64,000 nucleotides of DNA from Acanthosepion lycidas (GCA_963932145.1 OZ010590.1:51057112-51121111), one strand, 5' to 3'. Positions 34,993-47,099 are shown, numbered from the stretch's first letter. The notes: a model not told the origin generated them from the letters alone. A program made the numbers and translations.

Positions 34993-35606
34993 AATTTTGT
35001 TGTTCAACTAGATTCTGAAATCTTCTGGAATTTATTGCTGTGATACAGCACTGAATGTCCAATTAAGAAAAAGTCGCTCAGCACTAAAGAACAGCCTCTT
35101 TTAGTATATACGTAGATTTTCTTGAACTTCAAGTCCCATTTCTTCCAGCCTTGATAATTTTGTAATTTTTATTTTTTTTTATTTTTTCGGCAGACGTATC
35201 AGATTCGAAACATTGTAAATTCAGCTCCATTCGTTATTCTCTAGAAGTGGTTTTTAAAATAAAGCAAACATTTCGTGGAAAATTTTGACATGTGCGACAA
35301 TGCCTGACGAATTCATGCCTCTGATTCTATCGGAGGTGTCTTGTCACGGAAACATCTACCAAAACTTTGACTTAATTTAATCTCGGAAAAATGCCATCAT
35401 ATCGGGCGACGACAAGTATATTGATAGGTAATAAATGTCGTTGGAAAATTCATTTCACACATTGTAATCAAAATAGTTGTTCCGAGAAGCATGAAAATCA
35501 CCAAATTCGTCTCAGTTGTCCGTATGTGGATTATGAACACCGTCAAATATGAAGAAATGATCTATAATGATATTCCAGTTTGACGATCGAGACCAGCAGG
35601 CTTTAG

Positions 35607-35690
35607 GTCAGGGTGGCCGAGCGGTCTAAGGCGCTGCGTTTAGATCGCAGTCGGGTCTTCCCGGCGTGGGTTCGAATCCCACTTCTGACA
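35607..35690 (+). tRNA. tRNA-Leu-TAG: tRNA-Leu (UAG), unit 22, A37, no near terminator
   Basis: Same A37, T67 and lost terminator as unit 20. Confidence 0.88.
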
Positions 35691-36078
35691 ATAGAACGAC
35701 GTTATTTATATTTAGTCTTTCATGTAAAAAAATGAAAAAGAAAGAGCATTAAATTAAAAATCGCGTCTGTTGGCATGTCAATATTACGATCTAGAAGTTA
35801 TGAAGAGCGTAAAAATACTAAAATGTTAATCATTTTGAAAACGATGCGTGCAATCGTACTGAACATAGGCTAGCTGTGTAAAATATAGTCATTCTTGAAT
35901 ACTAGACGAGTCCGTGGTCAATGTGCAGAAATTGAATTTGAAAATAAATTTACTTTCTTGAAAGTTAACTTTTCCTAAAAGTTTTATTTTCACCGTAATT
36001 ATTGATGGATTGTGAATTATTTCCGAGCCGAGATATCAAATTGAATTGGGAAAATAAAAAAAACCTATAGGAAAAGCA

Positions 36079-36150
36079 TTCCCACACCGGGAATCGAACC
36101 CGGGCCGCCTGGGTGAAAGCCAGGAATCCTAACCACTAGACCATGTGGGA
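36079..36150 (-). tRNA. tRNA-Glu-TTC: tRNA-Glu (UUC), unit 23
   Basis: Consensus copy. Confidence 0.97.
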
Positions 36151-36530
36151 ACCTGGGGACGATTTGTTGTTACAGGCTAAAGTGTCAAACACGCTTCACA
36201 CATTCTTACAGATATCATCCATCTCTCAGTTCCGAAACCGATAATGAATCATTGATTTGTATTCGTTATTGTATTGGTTGCTTTCGGAAAATAACATTTT
36301 ACCTCATACACACCGACCTCATATTCAACACCTGCTTCATACCGCTCACTTTTACAGTCAGACGTGACACGCTCTAGAGATTTTTGATGTAAGGCGTAAA
36401 CAGTACTAGCACCCAAATTTAATCAGCTTTTGTCTGACAATCCATGAGTAAAATATTTGCATTTAAAATGGATTTCCTATTCCTCATAGAACATTTACAA
36501 AAACTACAGGTAAGAACGATGAACTTGCTG

Positions 36531-36603
36531 GGCCGCGTGGCCTAATGGAAAAGGCGTCTGACTTCGAATCAGAAGATTGCGAGTTCGAGTCTCGTCGTGG
36601 TCG
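36531..36603 (+). tRNA. tRNA-Arg-TCG: tRNA-Arg (UCG), unit 23
   Basis: Identical to the unit 20 copy. Confidence 0.97.
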
Positions 36604-36976
36604 AATTTTGTTGTTCAACTAGATTCTGAAATCTTCTGGAATTTATTGCTGTGATACAGCACTGAATGTCCAATTAAGAAAAAGTCGCTCAGCACTAAAG
36701 AACAGCCTCTTTTAGTATATACGTAGATTTTCTTGAACTTCAAGTCCCATTTCTTCCAGCCTTGATAATTTTGTAATTTTTATTTTTTTTTATTTTTTCG
36801 GCAGACGTATCAGATTCGAAACATTGTAAATTCAGCTCCATTCGTTATTCTCTAGAAGTGGTTTTTAAAATAAAGCAAACATTTCGTGGAAAATTTTGAC
36901 ATGTGCGACAATGCCAGACGAATTCATGCCTCTGATTCCATCGGAGGTGTCTTGTCACGGAAACATCTACCAAAAC

Positions 36977-36999
36977 ATAGATTAAAAGGGCAAAGAAAC
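36977..36999. other. 23-bp insert in unit 23 spacer
   Basis: Same as the unit 13 version (AAAAGGGC). It marks where this unit switches from the unit 21-22 type to another type. Confidence 0.85.
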
Positions 37000-37240
37000 T
37001 TTGACGTATTTTAATCTCGGAAAAATGCCATCATATCGGGCGACGACAAGTATATTGATAGGTAATAAATGTCGTTGGAAAATTCATTTCACACATTGTA
37101 ATCAAAATAGTTGTTCCGAGAAGCATGAAAATCACCAAATTCGTCTCAGTTGTCCGTATGTGGATTATGAACACCGTCAAATATGAAGAAATGATCTATA
37201 ATGATATTCCAGTTTGACGATCGAGACCAGCAGGCTTTAG

Positions 37241-37324
37241 GTCAGGGTGGCCGAGCGGTCTAAGGCGCTGCGTTTAGGTCGCAGTCGGGTCTTCCCGGCG
37301 TGGGTTAGAATCCCACTCCTAACA
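37241..37324 (+). tRNA. tRNA-Leu-TAG: tRNA-Leu (UAG), unit 23, A56
   Basis: C56 to A and G70 to A, matching unit 19; normal terminator and G37 are restored. Confidence 0.84.
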
Positions 37325-37731
37325 ATTGAACGACGTTATTTTCTTTTGTTTTGTTATGATATATTTAGTCTTTCATGTAAAAAAATGAAAAAGAAAGAGC
37401 ATTAAATTAAAAATCGCGTCTGTTGGCATGTCAATATTACGATCTAGAAGTTATGAAGAGCGTAAAAATACTAAAATGTTAATCATTTTGAAAACGATGC
37501 GTGCAATCGTACTGAACATAGGCTAGCTGTGTAAAATATAGTCATTCTTGAATACTAGACGAGTCCGTGGTCAATGTGCAGAAATTGAATTTGAAAATAA
37601 ATTTACTTTCTTGAAAGTTAACTTTTCCTAAAAGTTTTATTTTCACCGTAATTATTGATGGATTGAGAATTATTTCCGAGCCGAGATATCAAATTGAATT
37701 GGGAAAATAAAAAAAACCTATAGGAAAAGCA

Positions 37732-37803
37732 TTCCCACACCGGGAATCGAACCCGGGCCGCCTGTGTGAAAGCCAGGAATCCTAACCACTACACTATTCG
37801 GGA
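37732..37803 (-). tRNA. tRNA-Glu-TTC: tRNA-Glu (UUC), unit 24, altered 5' half
   Basis: 5' strand TCCCGAATAGTGTAGTGG with consensus G22 and T arm, plus A39 (G31-A39 mismatch at the anticodon loop). The acceptor has G5-U68 and an A6-G67 mismatch; the D stem has a G12-G23 clash. Likely weak or inactive. Confidence 0.8.
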
Positions 37804-38183
37804 AACTGAGGACGATCTGTTGTTAGAGGCTAAAGTGTCAAACACGCTTCACACATTCTTACAGATATCATCCATCTCTCAGTTCCGAAACCGATAATGA
37901 ATCATTGATTTGTATTCGTTATTGTATTGGTTGCTTTCGGAAAATAACATTTTACCTCATACACACCGACCTCATATTCAACACCTGCTTCATACCGCTC
38001 ACTTTTACAGTCAGACGTGACACGCTCTAGAGATTTTTGATGTAAGGCGTAAACAGTACTAGCACCCAAATTTAATCAGCTTTTGTCTGACAATCCATGA
38101 GTAAAATATTTGCATTTAAAATGGATTTCCTATTCCTCATAGAACATTTACAAAAACTACAGGTAAGAACGATGAACTTGCTG

Positions 38184-38256
38184 GGCCGCGTGGCCTAATG
38201 GAAAAGGCGTCTGACTTCGAATCAGAAGATTGCGAGTTCGAGTCTCGTCGTGGTCG
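38184..38256 (+). tRNA. tRNA-Arg-TCG: tRNA-Arg (UCG), unit 24
   Basis: Identical to the unit 20 copy. Confidence 0.97.
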
Positions 38257-38869
38257 AATTTTGTTGTTCAACTAGATTCTGAAATCTTCTGGAATTTATT
38301 GCTGTGATACAGCACTGAATGTCCAATTAAGAAAAAGTCGCTCAGCACTAAAGAACAGCCTCTTTTAGTATATACGTAGATTTTCTTGAACTTCAAGTCC
38401 CATTTCTTCCAGCCTTGATAATTTTGTAATTTTTATTTTTTTTTATTTTTTCGGCAGACGTATCAGATTCGAAACATTGTAAATTCAGCTCCATTCGTTA
38501 TTCTCTAGAAGTGGTTTTTAAAATAAACAAACATTTCGTGGAAAATTTTGACATGTGCGACAATGCCTGACGAATTCATGCCTCTGATTCTATCGGAGGT
38601 GTCTTGTCACGGAAACATCTACCAAAACTTTGACTTAATTTAATCTCGGAAAAATGCCATCATATCGGGCGACGACAAGTATATTGATAGGTAATAAATG
38701 TCGTTGGAAAATTCATTTCACACATTGTAATCAAAATAGTTGTTCCGAGAAGCATGAAAATCACCAAATTCGTCTCAGTTGTCCGTATGTGGATTATGAA
38801 CACCGTCAATTATGAAGAAATGATCTATAATGATATTTCAGTTTGACGATCGTGACCAGCAGGCTTTAG

Positions 38870-38953
38870 GTCAGGGTGGCCGAGCGGTCTAAGGCGCTGC
38901 GTTTAGGTCGCAGTCGGGTCTTCCCGGCGTGGGTTCGAATCCCACTCCTGACA
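38870..38953 (+). tRNA. tRNA-Leu-TAG: tRNA-Leu (UAG), unit 24
   Basis: Consensus copy. Five extra bases (TTTTG) lie in the downstream T-rich stretch, leaving more T4 runs. Confidence 0.97.
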
Positions 38954-39360
38954 ATTGAACGACGTTATTTTCTTTTGTTTTGTTATGATATATTTAGTCT
39001 TTCATGTAAAAAAATGAAAAAGAAAGAGCATTAAATTAAAAATCGCGTCTGTTGGCATGTCAATATTACGATCTAGAAGTTATGAAGAGCGTAAAAATAC
39101 TAAAATGTTAATCATTTTGAAAACGATGCGTGCAATCGTACTGAACATAGGCTAGCTGTGTAAAATATAGTCATTCTTGAATACTAGACGAGTCCGTGGT
39201 CAATGTGCAGAAATTGAATTTGAAAATAAATTTACTTTCTTGAAAGTTAACTTTTCCTAAAAGTTTTATTTTCACCGTAATTATTGATGGATTGAGAATT
39301 ATTTCCGAGCCGAGATATCAAATTGAATTGGGAAAATAAAAAAAACCTATAGGAAAAGCA

Positions 39361-39432
39361 TTCCCACACCGGGAATCGAACCCGGGCCGCCTGTGTGAAA
39401 GCCAGGAATCCTAACCACTACACTATTCGGGA
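39361..39432 (-). tRNA. tRNA-Glu-TTC: tRNA-Glu (UUC), unit 25, altered 5' half
   Basis: Same sequence as unit 24. Confidence 0.8.
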
Positions 39433-39812
39433 AACTGAGGACGATCTGTTGTTAGAGGCTAAAGTGTCAAACACGCTTCACACATTCTTACAGATATCAT
39501 CCATCTCTCAGTTCCGAAACCGATAATGAATCATTGATTTGTATTCGTTATTGTATTGGTTGCTTTCGGAAAATAACATTTTACCTCATACACACCGACC
39601 TCATATTCAACACCTGCTTCATACCGCTCACTTTTACAGTCAGACGTGACACGCTCTAGAGATTTTTGATGTAAGGCGTAAACAGTACTAGCACCCAAAT
39701 TTAATCAGCTTTTGTCTGACAATCCATGAGTAAAATATTTGCATTTAAAATGGATTTCCTATTCCTCATAGAACATTTACAAAAACTACAGGTAAGAACG
39801 ATGAACTTGCTG

Positions 39813-39885
39813 GGCCGCGTGGCCTAATGGAAAAGGCGTCTGACTTCGAATCAGAAGATTGCGAGTTCGAGTCTCGTCGTGGTCG
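39813..39885 (+). tRNA. tRNA-Arg-TCG: tRNA-Arg (UCG), unit 25
   Basis: Identical to the unit 20 copy. Confidence 0.97.
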
Positions 39886-40498
39886 AATTTTGTTGTTCAA
39901 CTAGATTCTGAAATCTTCTGGAATTTATTGCTGTGATACAGCACTGAATGTCCAATTAAGAAAAAGTCGCTCAGCACTAAAGAACAGCCTCTTTTAGTAT
40001 ATACGTAGATTTTCTTGAACTTCAAGTCCCATTTCTTCCAGCCTTGATAATTTTGTAATTTTTATTTTTTTTTATTTTTTCGGCAGACGTATCAGATTCG
40101 AAACATTGTAAATTCAGCTCCATTCGTTATTCTCTAGAAGTGGTTTTTAAAATAAACAAACATTTCGTGGAAAATTTTGACATGTGCGACAATGCCTGAC
40201 GAATTCATGCCTCTGATTCTATCGGAGGTGTCTTGTCACGGAAACATCTACCAAAACTTTGACTTAATTTAATCTCGGAAAAATGCCATCATATCGGGCG
40301 ACGACAAGTATATTGATAGGTAATAAATGTCGTTGGAAAATTCATTTCACACATTGTAATCAAAATAGTTGTTCCGAGAAGCATGAAAATCACCAAATTC
40401 GTCTCAGTTGTCCGTATGTGGATTATGAACACCGTCAATTATGAAGAAATGATCTATAATGATATTTCAGTTTGACGATCGTGACCAGCAGGCTTTAG

Positions 40499-40582
40499 GT
40501 CAGGGTGGCCGAGCGGTCTAAGGCGCTGCGTTTAGGTCGCAGTCGGGTCTTCCCGGCGTGGGTTCGAATCCCACTCCTGACA
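40499..40582 (+). tRNA. tRNA-Leu-TAG: tRNA-Leu (UAG), unit 25
   Basis: Consensus copy. Confidence 0.97.
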
Positions 40583-40991
40583 ATTGAACGACGTTATTTT
40601 CTTTTGTTTTGTTATGATATATTTAGTCTTTCATGTAAAAAAATGAAAAAGAAAGAGCATTAAATTAAAAATCGCGTCTGTTGGCATGTCAATATTACGA
40701 TCTAGAAGTTATGAAGAGCGTAAAAATACTAAAATGTTAATCATTTTGAAAACGATGCGTGCAATCGTACTGAACATAGGCTAGCTGTGTAAATTATAGT
40801 CATTCTTGAATACTAGACGAGTCCGTGGTCAATGTGCAGAAATTGAATTTGAAAATAAATTTATTTTCTTGAAAGTTAACTTTTCCTAAAAGTTTTATTT
40901 TCACCGTAATTATTGATGGATTGTGAATTATTTCCGAGCCGAGATATCAAATTGAATTGGGAAAATAAAAAAAATACCTATAGGAAAAGCA

Positions 40992-41063
40992 TTCCCACAC
41001 CGGGAATCGAACCCGGGCCGCCTGTGTGAAAGCCAGGAATCCTAACCACTACACTATTCGGGA
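40992..41063 (-). tRNA. tRNA-Glu-TTC: tRNA-Glu (UUC), unit 26, altered 5' half
   Basis: Same sequence as unit 24; the 3' flank is two bases longer. Confidence 0.8.
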
Positions 41064-41443
41064 AACTGAGGACGATCTGTTGTTAGAGGCTAAAGTGTCA
41101 AACACGCTTCACACATTCTTACAGATATCATCCATCTCTCAGTTCCGAAACCGATAATGAATCATTGATTTGTATTCGTTATTGTATTGGTTGCTTTCGG
41201 AAAATAACATTTTACCTCATACACACCGACCTCATATTCAACACCTGCTTCATACCGCTCACTTTTACAGTCAGACGTGACACGCTCTAGAGATTTTTGA
41301 TGTAAGGCGTAAACAGTACTAGCACCCAAATTTAATCAGCTTTTGTCTGACAATCCATGAGTAAAATATTTGCATTTAAAATGGATTTCCTATTCCTCAT
41401 AGAACATTTACAAAAACTACAGGTAAGAACGATGAACTTGCTG

Positions 41444-41516
41444 GGCCGCGTGGCCTAATGGAAAAGGCGTCTGACTTCGAATCAGAAGATTGCGAGTTCG
41501 AGTCTCGTCGTGGTCG
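41444..41516 (+). tRNA. tRNA-Arg-TCG: tRNA-Arg (UCG), unit 26
   Basis: Identical to the unit 20 copy. Confidence 0.97.
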
Positions 41517-42129
41517 AATTTTGTTGTTCAACTAGATTCTGAAATCTTCTGGAATTTATTGCTGTGATACAGCACTGAATGTCCAATTAAGAAAAAGTCG
41601 CTCAGCACTAAAGAACAGCCTCTTTTAGTATATACGTAGATTTTCTTGAACTTCAAGTCCCATTTCTTCCAGCCTTGATAATTTTGTAATTTTTATTTTT
41701 TTTTATTTTTTCGGCAGACGTATCAGATTCGAAACATTGTAAATTCAGCTCCATTCGTTATTCTCTAGAAGTGGTTTTTAAAATAAACAAACATTTCGTG
41801 GAAAATTTTGACATGTGCGACAATGCCTGACGAATTCATGCCTCTGATTCTATCGGAGGTGTCTTGTCACGGAAACATCTACCAAAACTTTGACTTAATT
41901 TAATCTCGGAAAAATGCCATCATATCGGGCGACGACAAGTATATTGATAGGTAATAAATGTCGTTGGAAAATTCATTTCACACATTGTAATCAAAATAGT
42001 TGTTCCGAGAAGCATGAAAATCACCAAATTCGTCTCAGTTGTCCGTATGTGGATTATGAACACCGTCAATTATGAAGAAATGATCTATAATGATATTTCA
42101 GTTTGACGATCGTGACCAGCAGGCTTTAG

Positions 42130-42213
42130 GTCAGGGTGGCCGAGCGGTCTAAGGCGCTGCGTTTAGGTCGCAGTCGGGTCTTCCCGGCGTGGGTTCGAAT
42201 CCCACTCCTGACA
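42130..42213 (+). tRNA. tRNA-Leu-TAG: tRNA-Leu (UAG), unit 26
   Basis: Consensus copy. Confidence 0.97.
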
Positions 42214-42620
42214 ATTGAACGACGTTATTTTCTTTTGTTTTGTTATGATATATTTAGTCTTTCATGTAAAAAAATGAAAAAGAAAGAGCATTAAATTAAA
42301 AATCGCGTCTGTTGGCATGTCAATATTACGATCTAGAAGTTATGAAGAGCGTAAAAATACTAAAATGTTAATCATTTTGAAAACGATGCGTGCAATCGTA
42401 CTGAACATAGGCTAGCTGTGTAAAATATAGTCATTCTTGAATACTAGACGAGTCCGTGGTCAATGTGCAGAAATTGAATTTGAAAATAAATTTACTTTCT
42501 TGAAAGTTAACTTTTCCTAAAAGTTTTATTTTCACCGTAATTATTGATGGATTGAGAATTATTTCCGAGCCGAGATATCAAATTGAATTGGGAAAATAAA
42601 AAAAACCTATAGGAAAAGCA

Positions 42621-42692
42621 TTCCCACACCGGGAATCGAACCCGGGCCGCCTGTGTGAAAGCCAGGAATCCTAACCACTACACTATTCGGGA
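42621..42692 (-). tRNA. tRNA-Glu-TTC: tRNA-Glu (UUC), unit 27, altered 5' half
   Basis: Same sequence as unit 24. Confidence 0.8.
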
Positions 42693-43072
42693 AACTGAGG
42701 ACGATCTGTTGTTAGAGGCTAAAGTGTCAAACACGCTTCACACATTCTTACAGATATCATCCATCTCTCAGTTCCGAAACCGATAATGAATCATTGATTT
42801 GTATTCGTTATTGTATTGGTTGCTTTCGGAAAATAACATTTTACCTCATACACACCGACCTCATATTCAACACCTGCTTCATACCGCTCACTTTTACAGT
42901 CAGACGTGACACGCTCTAGAGATTTTTGATGTAAGGCGTAAACAGTACTAGCACCCAAATTTAATCAGCTTTTGTCTGACAATCCATGAGTAAAATATTT
43001 GCATTTAAAATGGATTTCCTATTCCTCATAGAACATTTACAAAAACTACAGGTAAGAACGATGAACTTGCTG

Positions 43073-43145
43073 GGCCGCGTGGCCTAATGGAAAAGGCGTC
43101 TGACTTCGAATCAGAAGATTGCGAGTTCGAGTCTCGTCGTGGTCG
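43073..43145 (+). tRNA. tRNA-Arg-TCG: tRNA-Arg (UCG), unit 27
   Basis: Identical to the unit 20 copy. Confidence 0.97.
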
Positions 43146-43758
43146 AATTTTGTTGTTCAACTAGATTCTGAAATCTTCTGGAATTTATTGCTGTGATACA
43201 GCACTGAATGTCCAATTAAGAAAAAGTCGCTCAGCACTAAAGAACAGCCTCTTTTAGTATATACGTAGATTTTCTTGAACTTCAAGTCCCATTTCTTCCA
43301 GCCTTGATAATTTTGTAATTTTTATTTTTTTTTATTTTTTCGGCAGACGTATCAGATTCGAAACATTGTAAATTCAGCTCCATTCGTTATTCTCTAGAAG
43401 TGGTTTTTAAAATAAACAAACATTTCGTGGAAAATTTTGACATGTGCGACAATGCCTGACGAATTCATGCCTCTGATTCTATCGGAGGTGTCTTGTCACG
43501 GAAACATCTACCAAAACTTTGACTTAATTTAATCTCGGAAAAATGCCATCATATCGGGCGACGACAAGTATATTGATAGGTAATAAATGTCGTTGGAAAA
43601 TTCATTTCACACATTGTAATCAAAATAGTTGTTCCGAGAAGCATGAAAATCACCAAATTCGTCTCAGTTGTCCGTATGTGGATTATGAACACCGTCAATT
43701 ATGAAGAAATGATCTATAATGATATTTCAGTTTGACGATCGTGACCAGCAGGCTTTAG

Positions 43759-43842
43759 GTCAGGGTGGCCGAGCGGTCTAAGGCGCTGCGTTTAGGTCGC
43801 AGTCGGGTCTTCCCGGCGTGGGTTCGAATCCCACTCCTGACA
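43759..43842 (+). tRNA. tRNA-Leu-TAG: tRNA-Leu (UAG), unit 27
   Basis: Consensus copy. Confidence 0.97.
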
Positions 43843-44251
43843 ATTGAACGACGTTATTTTCTTTTGTTTTGTTATGATATATTTAGTCTTTCATGTAAAA
43901 AAATGAAAAAGAAAGAGCATTAAATTAAAAATCGCGTCTGTTGGCATGTCAATATTACGATCTAGAAGTTATGAAGAGCGTAAAAATACTAAAATGTTAA
44001 TCATTTTGAAAACGATGCGTGCAATCGTACTGAACATAGGCTAGCTGTGTAAATTATAGTCATTCTTGAATACTAGACGAGTCCGTGGTCAATGTGCAGA
44101 AATTGAATTTGAAAATAAATTTATTTTCTTGAAAGTTAACTTTTCCTAAAAGTTTTATTTTCACCGTAATTATTGATGGATTGTGAATTATTTCCGAGCC
44201 GAGATATCAAATTGAATTGGGAAAATAAAAAAAAAACCTATAGGAAAAGCA

Positions 44252-44323
44252 TTCCCACACCGGGAATCGAACCCGGGCCGCCTGGGTGAAAGCCAGGAAT
44301 CCTAACCACTAGACCATGTGGGA
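44252..44323 (-). tRNA. tRNA-Glu-TTC: tRNA-Glu (UUC), unit 28
   Basis: Consensus copy; both gene and flank return to the common type. Confidence 0.97.
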
Positions 44324-44703
44324 ACCTGGGGACGATTTGTTGTTACAGGCTAAAGTGTCAAACACGCTTCACACAGTCTTACAGATATCATCCATCTCTC
44401 AGTTCCGAAACCGATAATGAATCATTGATTTGTATTCGTTATTGTATTGGTTGCTTTCGGAAAATAACATTTTACCTCATACACACCAACCTCATATTCA
44501 ACACCTGCTTCATACCGCTCACTTTTACAGTCAGACGTGACACGCTCTAGAGATTTTTGATGTAAGGCGTAAACAGTACTAGCACCCAAATTTAATCAGC
44601 TTTTGTCTGACAATCCATGAGTAAAATATTTGCATTTAAAATGGATTTCCTATTCCTCATAGAACATTTACAAAAACTACAGGTAAGAACGATGAACTTG
44701 CTG

Positions 44704-44776
44704 GGCCGCGTGGCCTAATGGAAAAGGCGTCTGACTTCGAATCAGAAGATTGCGAGTTCGAGTCTCGTCGTGGTCG
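44704..44776 (+). tRNA. tRNA-Arg-TCG: tRNA-Arg (UCG), unit 28
   Basis: Identical to the unit 20 copy. About 25 nt downstream the spacer reads GAAACCTTCTGG, shared only with unit 38. Confidence 0.97.
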
Positions 44777-45390
44777 AATTTTGTTGTTCAACTAGATTCT
44801 GAAACCTTCTGGAATTTATTTCTGTGATACAGCACTGAATGTCCAATTAAGAAAAAGTCGCTCAGCACTAAAGAACAGCCTCTTTTAGTATATACGTAGA
44901 TTTTCTTGAACTTCAAGTCCCATTTCTTCCAGCCTTGATAATTTTGTAATTTTTATTTTTTTTTATTTTTTCGGCAGACGTATCAGATTCGAAACATTGT
45001 AAATTCAGCTCCATTCGTTATTCTCTAGAAGTGGTTTTTAAAATAAAGCAAACATTTCGTGGAAAATTTTGACATGTGCGACAATGCCTGACGAATTCAT
45101 GCCTCTGATTCCATCGGAGGTGTCTTGTCACGGAAACATCTACCAAAACTTTGACGTATTTTAATCTCGGAAAAATGCCATCATATCGGGCGACGACAAG
45201 TATATTGATAGGTAATAAATGTCGTTAGAAAATTAATTTCACACATTGTAATCAAAATAGTTGTTCCGAGAAGCATGAAAATCACCAAATTCGTCTCAGT
45301 TGTCCGTATGTGGATTATGAACACCGTCAAATATGAAGAAATGATCTATAATGATATTCCAGTTTGACGATCGAGACCAGCAGGCTTTAG

Positions 45391-45474
45391 GTCAGGGTGG
45401 CCGAGCGGTCTAAGGCGCTGCGTTTAGGTCGCAGTCGGGTCTTCCCGGCGTGGGTTCGAATCCCACTCCTGTTT
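45391..45474 (+). tRNA. tRNA-Leu-TAG: tRNA-Leu (UAG), unit 28, damaged 3' end
   Basis: The last four bases read GTTT where the consensus is GACA. T71 faces T2, T72 gives G1-U72, and the discriminator is T in place of the A73 used by leucyl-tRNA synthetase. Folding of the body is unaffected, but charging is doubtful. Confidence 0.83.
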
Positions 45475-45876
45475 ATTGAACGACGTTATTTTCTTTTGCT
45501 ATGATATATTTAGTCTTTCATGTAAAAAAATGAAAAAGAAAGAGCATTAAATTAAAAATCGCGTCTGTTGGCATGTCAATATTACGATCTAGAAGTTATG
45601 AAGAGCGTAAAAATACTAAAATGTTAATCATTTTGAAAACGATGCGTGCAATCGTACTGAACATAGGCTAGCTGTGTAAAATATAGTCATTCTTGAATAC
45701 TAGACGAGTCCGTGGTCAATGTGCAGAAATTGAATTTGAAAATAAATTTACTTTCTTGAAAGTTAACTTTTCCTAAAAGTTTTATTTTCACCGTAATTAT
45801 TGATGGATTGTGAATTATTTCCGAGCCGAGATATCAAATTGAATTGGGAAAATAAAAAAAACCTATAGGAAAAGCA

Positions 45877-45948
45877 TTCCCACACCGGGAATCGAACCCG
45901 GGCCGCCTGGGTGAAAGCCAGGAATCCTAACCACTAGACCATGTGGGA
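45877..45948 (-). tRNA. tRNA-Glu-TTC: tRNA-Glu (UUC), unit 29
   Basis: Consensus copy. Confidence 0.97.
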
Positions 45949-46328
45949 ACCTGGGGACGATTTGTTGTTACAGGCTAAAGTGTCAAACACGCTTCACACA
46001 GTCTTACAGATATCATCCATCTCTCAGTTCCGAAACCGATAATGAATCATTGATTTGTATTCGTTATTGTATTGGTTGCTTTCGGAAAATAACATTTTAC
46101 CTCATACACACCGACCCCATATTCAACACCTGCTTCATACCGCTCACTTTTACAGTCAGACGTGACACGCTCTAGAGATTTTTGATGTAAGGCGTAAACA
46201 GTACTAGCACCCAAATTTAATCAGCTTTTGTCTGACAATCCATGAGTAAAATATTTGCATTTAAAATGGATTTCCTATTCCTCATAGAACATTTACAAAA
46301 ACTACAGGTAAGAACGATGAACTTGCTG

Positions 46329-46401
46329 GGCCGCGTGGCCTAATGGAAAAGGCGTCTGACTTCGAATCAGAAGATTGCGAGTTCGAGTCTCGTCGTGGTC
46401 G
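46329..46401 (+). tRNA. tRNA-Arg-TCG: tRNA-Arg (UCG), unit 29
   Basis: Identical to the unit 20 copy. Confidence 0.97.
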
Positions 46402-47015
46402 AATTTTGTTGTTCAACTAGATTCTGAAATCTTCTGGAATTTATTGCTGTGATACAGCACTGAATGTCCAATTAAGAAAAAGTCGCTCAGCACTAAAGAA
46501 CAGCCTCTTTTAGTATATACGTAGATTTTCTTGAACTTCAAGTCCCATTTCTTCCAGCCTTGATAATTTTGTAATTTTTATTTTTTTTTATTTTTTCGGC
46601 AGACGTATCAGATTCGAAACATTGTAAATTCAGCTCCATTCGTTATTCTCTAGAAGTGGTTTTTAAAATAAAGCAAACATTTCGTGGAAAATTTTGACAT
46701 GTGCGACAATGCCTGACGAATTCATGCCTCTGATTCCATCGGAGGTGTCTTGTCACGGAAACATCTACCAAAACTTTGACGTATTTTAATCTCGGAAAAA
46801 TGCCATCATATCGGGCGACGACAAGTATATTGATAGGTAATAAATGTCGTTGGAAAATTAATTTCACACATTGTAATCAAAATAGTTGTTCCGAGAAGCA
46901 TGAAAATCACCAAATTCGTCTCAGTTGTCCGTATGTGGATTATGAACACCGTCAATTATGAAGAAATGATCTATAATGATATTCCAGTTTGACGATCGTG
47001 ACCAGCAGGCTTTAG

Positions 47016-47099
47016 GTCAGGGTGGCCGAGCGGTCTAAGGCGCTGCGTTTAGGTCGCAGTCGGGTCTTCCCGGCGTGGGTTCCAATCCCACTCCTGACA
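47016..47099 (+). tRNA. tRNA-Leu-TAG: tRNA-Leu (UAG), unit 29, C57
   Basis: G57 changed to C (T loop TTCCAAT). A purine at 57 is conserved and lies in the B box; otherwise consensus. Confidence 0.89.

Larger units (their letters stand above)
31005..37490. repeat. Block of units 20-23, with the 1,611-bp subtype
   Basis: Units start at 31005, 32616, 34227 and 35838. Units 20-22 are exactly 1,611 bp. They share a 14-bp loss just after tRNA-Leu and a rearranged T tract before the Leu region. Unit 23 is a junction copy: its left part matches units 21-22, but its right part has the 23-bp insert and a Leu gene matching unit 19. Confidence 0.85.
37491..44008. repeat. Block of units 24-27 with variant tRNA-Glu
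   Basis: Units start at 37491, 39120, 40749 and 42380 and are 1,629-1,631 bp. All four carry the same altered tRNA-Glu (changed 5' half plus A39) with a linked 5' flank reading AAACTGAGGACGATCTG. Arg and Leu genes are clean in all four. Unit 26 differs by AAATTATAG and TTTATTTTC in its first 150 bases and two extra bases before Glu. Confidence 0.85.
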
